Shown: positions 1 to 4,163 of the stretch, piece by piece
How the letters are laid out: every line of letters begins with the position of its first letter
Position numbering within the stretch: position 1 is the first letter of the stretch
Assembly (NCBI GenBank): GCA_900319195.1
Contig: ONNL01000023.1
Coordinates: forward strand, 1-6,107
Length of the DNA: 6,107 bases
Origin: an uncultured Ruminococcus sp.
GTDB taxonomy: Bacteria; Bacillota; Clostridia; Oscillospirales; Ruminococcaceae
Direction: 5' to 3'
Translations under genes and position numbers: made by a program
Notes under the pieces: model-generated
Told to the model about the DNA's origin: nothing
What the model saw: the letters and a program-made list of their open reading frames with translations, nothing else
The model's database searches: none

Positions 1-46
1 AAAAAACAAAGGCTGATACTTGCTGTTTGCAGGTATCAGCTTTTTT
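1..46. terminator. Bidirectional intrinsic terminator
   Basis: A 12-bp stem joins 12-23 to 29-40 around a 5-nt loop; on the plus strand it is complete with one G-U pair. A run of six T follows at 41-46. Read on the minus strand the same stem has a single A-C mismatch and is followed by a T-rich tail (positions 10 to 1). It could therefore end a plus-strand gene lying left of the window as well as leftward transcripts from the promoter at 100-127 or from the operon. Confidence 0.85.
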
Positions 47-94
47 AGTATGTTCAAATTCTCAGGTGCTCTTGCTATGAGCGGTGTTCGCATT
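1..94 (-). ncRNA. Candidate short transcript between a consensus promoter and a terminator
   Basis: A perfect TTGACA/TATAAT pair at 127-100 points left and should start transcription near 93-94. The terminator hairpin lies at 40-12, so the product would be about 90 nt. There is no ribosome binding site. The only open frame begins at an ATG that coincides with the predicted start site and stays open to the window edge, through the hairpin. I recognise no known RNA family. It may be a small RNA, or an attenuated leader of a gene beyond the left edge; the sequence cannot separate these. Confidence 0.35.
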
Positions 95-159
95 TGCCTA
101 TTATACCACAAACCCTCAGTCTGTCAAGACTATCGCGTTTGTGAGGGTGGGCAAATACG
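89..159. repeat. Nested imperfect inverted repeat around the left promoter
   Basis: Three pairs of arms are nested. The outer arms 89-98 and 150-159 match at 9 of 10 positions, the middle arms ACCCTCA (112-118) and TGAGGGT (142-148) are perfect, and the inner arms AGTCT (118-122) and AGACT (127-131) are perfect. The outer right arm could instead pair with a TATTTGC copy near 192-198. It may be an operator region, a folded operon 3' end, or an interspersed repeat; I cannot decide. Confidence 0.5.
100..127 (-). promoter_or_regulatory. Consensus sigma-A-type promoter facing left
   Basis: On the minus strand TTGACA (127-122) is followed by a 16-nt spacer and TATAAT (105-100), so both hexamers match consensus exactly. 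The -35 box sits in a small palindrome (AGTCT at 118-122, AGACT at 127-131). It lies beyond the end of the metal-uptake operon, so it must serve a transcript running to the left edge. Confidence 0.75.
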
Positions 160-208
160 CAAGCGCCAGCCCGTGCCGACCACCGAAATGTTATTTGCAC
201 GATTTATT

Positions 209-235
209 GCTCCGCTTATCTCAGCTCATCGGAGC
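209..235 (-). other. Hairpin directly behind the operon's last stop codon
   Basis: On the minus strand GCTCCG (235-230) pairs perfectly with CGGAGC (214-209) around a 15-nt loop, starting two bases after the TGA at 239-237. It is followed by AATAAATCG rather than a U-run, so it may protect the mRNA 3' end, but I would not call it an intrinsic terminator. Confidence 0.35.
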
Positions 236-236
236 A

Positions 237-761
237 TCAGTCCCATGAGAGCTGCTTTTTATCGGTCATTTCCGCATGGAGAAGCTGACAATAGGTTGAG
301 TAGTCCTCCTTATAGTAATTGAACTCGCCCACAACAGTCAGCTCCGTTCCCAACTCGGGATAGTCGTCGGGATAGGTATAGTCGCCGTCAAGCACGAACT
401 CTATCCCCTGTGAACAGCAGGCGGTAGCGTCGCTTATCAGCACGGCGAAGTACTCGTTGCCCGTGTTTTCGTCCTTGTAATAGGCAAAGCTGCCCGTTGC
501 CTTTACGACCTTTCCGACATAGTCGTCACTGTTCGTGACCATGTCGTAGACCTGCGAGTAGACCATGTTCGAGCCGAGAACGGTCAGGTCGATATCAACG
601 TTCCTGTCGGATAAATCTCCCGAAACTGCACGGGCAGCCGAGTCTGTATTTTCCGTGGAAGCACTTACGGTCGCAGAATCATCACCTACTGCGGAGGTAC
701 TGCCGCATGATGTAAACAGCATGGCAGCAGCAACGGGAAGAATCAGAGATCCTTTATTCAT
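237..761 (-). CDS. Predicted lipoprotein with an OB-fold-like CC domain, last gene of the metal-uptake operon
   Basis: 174 residues. The N-terminus is a lipoprotein signal peptide with lipobox LFTSC and lipidated Cys at 19, so the protein should sit on the outer face of the membrane. Residues 20-55 are a low-complexity Ser/Thr/Ala/Asp tether. Residues 60-166 form a compact beta-rich domain with the pattern VGKVVKATGSF, then DATACCSQGIEF (Cys115, Cys116), then LTVVGEF and a C-terminal CQLLH (Cys158, His162). The pattern suggests an OB fold and recalls the CC motif of YcgQ-type (DUF1980) proteins, which are linked to zinc control in Bacillus; that resemblance is from memory and unverified. The ATG lies 9 nt after the permease stop, with an AAGGTG ribosome binding site overlapping that stop, so translation is probably coupled. 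A zinc-binding or zinc-delivery role is inferred from the Cys/His residues and context only. Confidence 0.85.
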   Translation of the reverse strand: MNKGSLILPVAAAMLFTSCGSTSAVGDDSATVSASTENTDSAARAVSGDLSDRNVDIDLTVLGSNMVYSQVYDMVTNSDDYVGKVVKATGSFAYYKDENTGNEYFAVLISDATACCSQGIEFVLDGDYTYPDDYPELGTELTVVGEFNYYKEDYSTYCQLLHAEMTDKKQLSWD

Positions 762-770
762 GACAGCACC

Positions 771-1709
771 TTAAACCTTTCTTTTTTGCATAACGGACGA
801 TACAAGCGAAAACAGCAGGAACACTCCCAAGTCAGCGGCAACGATAGTCGAGCCCACGGGTGTTGACGAAAGGACTGAGAGGATTATCCCGAATGCCGCG
901 CACAGTACGGATATGACGGCTGAGCAGATGATGACGCTCCTGAAGCTCTTAAACATTCGCATTGCCGAAAGGGCAGGGAAGATGATGAGCGCGGATATGA
1001 GCAGTGAGCCGACGAGGTTCATGGCAAGCACTATGATCAGAGCCGTCACAACGGCAATTAGCAGATTATATGCGTCCGCTTTCGCACCTGCCGCCCTCAT
1101 GAAATTCTCATCGAATGTGACCGCGAATATCTTGTTGTAAAACAGCAGAAACAGCAGTATCACGATCACCGACATGATGATGCACAGCCATACGTCCTCC
1201 TCCTTCAAGGTGAGGATAGAGGTCGAGCCGAAAAGCGTACTGCATACATCTCCCGAAATATTGGCTCTTGTGGGAAATCGGTTCATGAGGAGATAGCCTA
1301 TCGCAAGCGCTCCCACCGATATCATTGCGACAGCCGCGTCACCCTTTATCTTTGTATTCTGTCCCGTCCTCAGCAGCAGTATCGCCGCGATAAGCGTTAC
1401 GGGCAGCACTATGACCATGTTGTTCATCTCGCCAAGCTTCGTGACTATCTCAGCCGCTCTCCTGCTTAACTGTCCCGACTCGGCAAGCCCGAGGAAAAAC
1501 TCCTTAGCCATGACAGGCAGTACAGTCGCAAGCGACATTGCTCCGAATGCGACGTGTGAGAGTCCGTCACCGATGAACGAAAAGCGCTTCAGCACCAGTG
1601 TCACTCCGAGCAGTGAGGAGCACAGCGCAATGAGCAGTCCCACAATAAAGGCATATCTGACAAACGGGAATGCAAAATACATTTTCAGCTTTTCGATGCT
1701 CTCAGCCAT
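771..1709 (-). CDS. znuB: Metal ABC transporter permease, ZnuB/ABC-3 family
   Basis: 312 residues from the ATG at 1709. This is the membrane subunit of a metal importer, forming the channel through which metal released by the binding protein crosses the membrane. Hydrophobic helices run through the protein, and the family signature FIGDGLSHVAFGA is at residues 45-57. A second conserved stretch, LVGSLLISALIIFPALSAM, lies at about 232-250 and is typical of ABC-3 permeases. A polar segment of about 30 residues (68-98) makes it longer than the usual 260-280. The ATG is preceded by AGGAG at 8 nt and overlaps the ATPase gene by 8 nt (ATGGCTGA), which implies translational coupling. An in-frame GTG at 1718 would add three residues but sits on the ribosome binding site. 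Manganese rather than zinc is possible, because this family does not distinguish them. Confidence 0.93.
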   Translation of the reverse strand: MAESIEKLKMYFAFPFVRYAFIVGLLIALCSSLLGVTLVLKRFSFIGDGLSHVAFGAMSLATVLPVMAKEFFLGLAESGQLSRRAAEIVTKLGEMNNMVIVLPVTLIAAILLLRTGQNTKIKGDAAVAMISVGALAIGYLLMNRFPTRANISGDVCSTLFGSTSILTLKEEDVWLCIIMSVIVILLFLLFYNKIFAVTFDENFMRAAGAKADAYNLLIAVVTALIIVLAMNLVGSLLISALIIFPALSAMRMFKSFRSVIICSAVISVLCAAFGIILSVLSSTPVGSTIVAADLGVFLLFSLVSSVMQKRKV

Positions 1710-2421
1710 TTTCCTCACTCCTCTCTGCTCTCATGAGCTCCCTGCCGATACTGCTTTCGGCATAGGCAGACCTTGTCCCGAAAAACAGCTGTTTATGGCT
1801 GCCGATATGCAGGACATGAGTTGCATATTTCAGCGCGTTTATATCGTGTGAGACCATGATAATGGTGATACCGTCCCGATTGAGCTTTGCGATAAGCTCA
1901 TACAGCTCAAGCTGTGCCTTCGGGTCAAGCGCAGTGACAGGCTCGTCGAGCAGGAGTATCCTTCTTGTGGCACATAATGCCCTTGCAAGCAGCACCCTCT
2001 GCTGCTGACCGCCCGACAGCTCTCGGTAACAGCGCCCTGCAAGCTTTTCAATGCCGAGCTGCTTCATGGTGTCCTCTGCGAGCTTCTTTTCCTGTCGGCT
2101 GCAAAACGGTCTGAGTCCGCACTTTGCAATGCAGCCCGAGCGTACTATCTCACGCACTGACGCCGGGAAATCCCTCTGCACCAAGGTCTGCTGCGGCAGA
2201 TAGCCGACCTCGCCCGACCTCACATCTCCGCACCATTCAAGCGTCCCGGACATCTGCGGCTTTAGTCCGAGGATAGCTTTTATCAAGGTGCTTTTTCCCG
2301 AACCGTTCTCACCGAGGATACAGAGATAGTCGCCGCTGTTCACGGTGAAGTTCAGCTTTTCCGTCACGACATTCCCGTCATATCCGAGAGAAACATCGGA
2401 GCACCTGATCTGTTCAGACAT
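1702..2421 (-). CDS. znuC: Metal ABC transporter ATP-binding protein, ZnuC-like
   Basis: 239 residues. This is the cytoplasmic ATPase that drives import through the adjacent permease. All motifs are intact: Walker A GENGSGKST (37-45), Q-loop near Gln77-78, signature LSGGQQQR (135-142), Walker B ILLLDEP (155-161), D-loop TALD (163-166) and switch His192. The length is normal for ZnuC/AdcC. I chose the ATG at 2421 because GGAGG (2433-2429) lies 7 nt upstream. The in-frame ATG at 2478 would start inside the znuA-znuC terminator hairpin and add 19 unrelated residues. The stop codon overlaps the permease start. The residues do not reveal the metal; zinc follows from the binding protein and context. 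Confidence 0.94.
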   Translation of the reverse strand: MSEQIRCSDVSLGYDGNVVTEKLNFTVNSGDYLCILGENGSGKSTLIKAILGLKPQMSGTLEWCGDVRSGEVGYLPQQTLVQRDFPASVREIVRSGCIAKCGLRPFCSRQEKKLAEDTMKQLGIEKLAGRCYRELSGGQQQRVLLARALCATRRILLLDEPVTALDPKAQLELYELIAKLNRDGITIIMVSHDINALKYATHVLHIGSHKQLFFGTRSAYAESSIGRELMRAERSEENG

Positions 2422-2428
2422 TATGATA

Positions 2429-2433
2429 CCTCC
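2429..2433 (-). promoter_or_regulatory. Ribosome binding site of znuC, abutting the terminator U-tract
   Basis: GGAGG stands 7 nt before the ATG at 2421 and begins immediately after the T-run of the upstream terminator. It fixes the znuC start. A transcript ending at the terminator would lack this site entirely. Confidence 0.85.
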
Positions 2434-2470
2434 AAAAAACAAGCAGTGCACAGATGGCTCCCTGCACTGC
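2434..2470 (-). terminator. Intercistronic terminator or attenuator between znuA and znuC
   Basis: On the minus strand GCAGTGCA (2470-2463) pairs perfectly with TGCACTGC (2450-2443) across a 12-nt loop that can close further with CAG/CTG, followed by TTGTTTTTT. This is a complete intrinsic terminator inside the operon, 43 nt past the znuA stop. Partial read-through would give more binding protein than ATPase and permease, the usual stoichiometry of ABC importers. Confidence 0.75.
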
Positions 2471-2513
2471 TTCGTCATTATTATGCGCAGTCACGGGACA
2501 TTCACGAAAGCTC

Positions 2514-3512
2514 TCACAAAAGCGCCTTTTTCAGCGTTTCAAGGTTCTCCTGCATTACCGAGAGATAGGTCTCGCCGTCAGCCGCCGTAACGGACTGGAG
2601 CGAATTGAGCGTGAGTATCTGTGCGTTTTTGTCCTCTGTGTTGTCGATAATTGTCTGTGCGATCTTTCCGTCGGAATTCTCAATGGTGAATACTGTGCCG
2701 AGTCCGAGCTCATCGACCTTATTTGCGAGGAACACAACGGTTTCAAAGCTTGCCTCTGTCTCTGCGGAACAGCCGACAAATGCCGCATAGTAGTCCAGAC
2801 CGTAATCGTCAGCGAAATAGCGGAACGGGAATCTGTCCCCGAAAAGCACGGTCTTTGTCGAAGCTCCGTCCACTACGCTTTTGAACTCGCCGTCAAGCTT
2901 GTCAAGCTCTGCTGTGTAGCTTGCAAGGTTTGCCTTGTAGTCGTCAGCATTTGCAGGGTCGATAATCTCAAGTCTGCTCTCTATCTCGGTGCAGATGGTC
3001 TTTGCGTTTCTCAGCGAGAGCCATACGTGCTCGTCGTATTCGACCTCTTCCTCTTCTTCGGCTTCCATGCCCTCCTTGACTTCCTCTTCTTCGGCTTCCA
3101 TTCCTTCCTTGACTTCCTCTTCCTTCGCGGAGTCGCCCATTACTTCCATAAGGTCAACGACCTGCATATTCTTGTTTTGAGCGTCGTCAAGAGCGTCCTC
3201 GACCCACTCGTCAGACTCGCCGCCTACGTAGATGAACATATCGCACGAGGAAATCTTTATCATGTCGTCAGCAGTCGGCTGATAGCTGTGCAGGTCAACA
3301 CCGTTGTCAAGGAGATAGGTTATCTCCGCGCTGTCGGTATGCGAGCCGAGTATCTGGTTCACCCAGTCGTATTCGGGGAAGATAGTGCAGACTATGCTGA
3401 GCTGCTTTGAGCTTGTACCCTTGTCATTTGATGAGCTGCTGTTGCTGCCGCAGCCTGTCATGAGCGATAAAGCCGCTGCAAATGCCGCAGCAGCCGATAT
3501 GATTCTTTTCAT
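2514..3512 (-). CDS. znuA: Zinc/metal-binding lipoprotein of an ABC importer, ZnuA/AdcA-like (cluster A-I)
   Basis: 332 residues. The signal peptide ends in a lipobox-like LMTGC (Cys21), so the mature protein is anchored outside the membrane and hands metal to the permease. Two family His ligands are recognisable: His75 in DLHSYQPT and His162 in EHVWLS. Where relatives usually carry a third His, this protein has GDRFPFRYFADDYGL (225-239), with Asp226/Arg227. The mobile loop, often His-rich in ZnuA, is strongly acidic here (131-158) and built from a duplicated EEEVKEGMEAE. Towards the C-terminus, TIENSDGKIAQTI (276-288) also belongs to this subfamily. The ATG is set by GGAGG at 3526-3522, 9 nt upstream. 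Zinc is the likely substrate but manganese is not excluded. Confidence 0.92.
   Translation of the reverse strand: MKRIISAAAAFAAALSLMTGCGSNSSSSNDKGTSSKQLSIVCTIFPEYDWVNQILGSHTDSAEITYLLDNGVDLHSYQPTADDMIKISSCDMFIYVGGESDEWVEDALDDAQNKNMQVVDLMEVMGDSAKEEEVKEGMEAEEEEVKEGMEAEEEEEVEYDEHVWLSLRNAKTICTEIESRLEIIDPANADDYKANLASYTAELDKLDGEFKSVVDGASTKTVLFGDRFPFRYFADDYGLDYYAAFVGCSAETEASFETVVFLANKVDELGLGTVFTIENSDGKIAQTIIDNTEDKNAQILTLNSLQSVTAADGETYLSVMQENLETLKKALL
3042..3110. repeat. Tandem 33-bp repeat inside znuA
   Basis: Two nearly identical units, about 3042-3077 (with a 3-bp addition) and 3078-3110, followed by a partial third copy from 3111. They encode the duplicated EEEVKEGMEAE of the acidic loop. The frame is kept, so this looks like slippage or unequal-recombination expansion tolerated in a flexible loop. 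Confidence 0.8.
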
Positions 3513-3522
3513 TGTATTATTC

Positions 3523-3617
3523 CTCCATAAATTGAAAACTGCCGTACTCTGCCCTGCGGTATGGCACAGGGCAGAAATACAGAATGAGAGTTGTTGAAAC
3601 AGCCTAAATTTATGGAG
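3523..3617 (-). promoter_or_regulatory. Possible RNA switch: znuA ribosome binding site pairs with a sequence behind the upstream stop
   Basis: On the minus strand CTCCATAAATT (3617-3607) is perfectly complementary to AATTTATGGAG (3533-3523), which contains four of five bases of the znuA GGAGG. The enclosed RNA has its own perfect 8-bp hairpin, CTGCCCTG/CAGGGCAG (3574-3567 with 3556-3549). The first arm begins 3 nt after the stop codon of the 102-residue gene, so a terminating ribosome would cover it and free the znuA site. That mechanism is inference; the pairing is seen. No clear promoter lies in this gap, so znuA is probably co-transcribed with the gene before it. Confidence 0.6.
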
Positions 3618-3620
3618 AGC

Positions 3621-3929
3621 TTAATCGTCGAGCCTTGTTTTCAGGCGTATCTGTGTGCGGCATATAAAAACGAATGTCGTCACAGTCGGGATCGCCGTCA
3701 TTACATAGCAGACAAACAGTATTGATGCAGAAAAATGCGTCGGGACAAGGCGGTGCTGAGTGAGCATTTTTTCGGCTTCCTCAAGCATTTCACAGACAGA
3801 GCAGTCCTCGCCCGTGCACTCGTGGTCGGACTTTATCGTTATAAAGATAACGGGGAATATCACCGCAAACACCATGAGCAGAGCGAGTGCGAGGGATATG
3901 AGCTTGGTTTTTGCATTTGCTGTCTGCAT
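3621..3929 (-). CDS. Small two-helix membrane protein with a Cys/His cluster, first gene of the metal-uptake operon
   Basis: 102 residues from the ATG at 3929. Helix 1 spans about 10-32, helix 2 about 68-90, with a polar loop between them that positive residues near both ends place outside the cell. The loop opens with DHECTGEDCSVCE (35-47), so His36, Cys38, Cys43 and Cys46 could bind a metal, with His59 and His65 nearby. I do not recognise a named family. It stands between the operator-like promoter and znuA, so a role in zinc capture, sensing or transporter regulation is plausible but inferred. AAAGG (3945-3941) lies 11 nt before the ATG; an in-frame GTG at 3938 is only 2 nt from it and so unlikely. 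The stop is followed at once by the RNA arm that pairs with the znuA ribosome binding site. Confidence 0.85.
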   Translation of the reverse strand: MQTANAKTKLISLALALLMVFAVIFPVIFITIKSDHECTGEDCSVCEMLEEAEKMLTQHRLVPTHFSASILFVCYVMTAIPTVTTFVFICRTQIRLKTRLDD

Positions 3930-3954
3930 GATGTTCACGACCTTTCATTTTAAT

Positions 3955-3975
3955 TTGAGAACGATTTTCAATTTC
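3955..3975. promoter_or_regulatory. Candidate Fur/Zur-family operator, downstream copy
   Basis: TTGAGAACGATTTTCAA (3955-3971) is an imperfect 8-1-8 palindrome with 6 of 8 pairs matching. The minus-strand reading of 3958-3975, GAAATTGAAAATCGTTCT, matches the copy at 4015-4032 at 14 of 18 positions. It covers the predicted start of transcription (about 3976), where a bound repressor would block the promoter. The regulator is inferred. Confidence 0.5.
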
Positions 3976-3982
3976 TACAACA

Positions 3983-4011
3983 ATTATATCAGTATCGTCG
4001 GCAAATGTCAA
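3983..4011 (-). promoter_or_regulatory. Consensus promoter of the metal-uptake operon
   Basis: TTGACA (4011-4006), a 17-nt spacer and TATAAT (3988-3983) match the sigma-A consensus exactly. The predicted start near 3976 gives a leader of about 47 nt before the ATG at 3929. Such a strong core promoter flanked by operator-like motifs suggests control by repression. Confidence 0.85.
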
Positions 4012-4014
4012 TAT

Positions 4015-4032
4015 GAAACTGATAATCGTTTT
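4015..4032. promoter_or_regulatory. Candidate Fur/Zur-family operator, upstream copy
   Basis: GAAACTGATAATCGTTTT lies 3 bp upstream of the -35 box and is an inverted copy (14 of 18) of the motif at 3958-3975. Its core AACTGATAATCGTTT is a 7-1-7 palindrome with 5 of 7 pairs matching, the layout known for Fur-family boxes. Zur is the most sensible candidate given the genes controlled. Confidence 0.5.
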
Positions 4033-4039
4033 TATATTT

Positions 4040-4065
4040 GTTGAAAATATGTCTGACTTTTCAAC
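4040..4065. repeat. Perfect 8-bp inverted repeat upstream of the operon promoter
   Basis: GTTGAAAA (4040-4047) and TTTTCAAC (4058-4065) are separated by 10 bp. The arms share TTGAAAA with the operator copy at 3958-3975. It could be another protein-binding site; there is no adjoining U-run, so it is not a terminator. Confidence 0.35.
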
Positions 4066-4111
4066 TTTAAAGCCGTGAGGTTGTCATTATTAACAAGTGC
4101 AGCAGAGCGCG

Positions 4112-4143
4112 AAAAAGCGTGCTGCCCTGCAAGGACAACACGC
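4112..4143 (-). terminator. Intrinsic terminator of the GH5 gene
   Basis: On the minus strand GCGTGTTGTCC (4143-4133) pairs with GGGCAGCACGC (4127-4117) over 11 bp including two G-U pairs, with loop TTGCA, and TTTTT follows at 4116-4112. The stem starts 20 nt after the GH5 stop, separating the enzyme gene from the metal operon. Confidence 0.88.
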
Positions 4144-4163
4144 TATGTATGAAATATTAAGAT

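Noticed and set aside
1..93. Open frame from the ATG at 93-91 to the left edge on the minus strand.
   Set aside because: The ATG coincides with the predicted start site so it would be leaderless, and the frame runs through the terminator hairpin; 31 open codons are expected by chance often enough.
2422..2478. Longer znuC start at 2478.
   Set aside because: The added 19 codons lie in the terminator hairpin and its U-tract, and the strong ribosome binding site is placed for the ATG at 2421.
2454..3410. Long plus-strand open frame of 318 codons opposite znuA.
   Set aside because: It lies antisense to a clear ZnuA homologue, has no ribosome binding site or family motif, and its low-complexity Phe/Leu repeats simply mirror the acidic-loop repeat.
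4098..4126. Alternative hairpin GCAGCA/TGCTGC beside the GH5 terminator.
   Set aside because: It has a 2-nt bulge and no good U-run and competes with the better 11-bp stem followed by TTTTT, so I did not list it.
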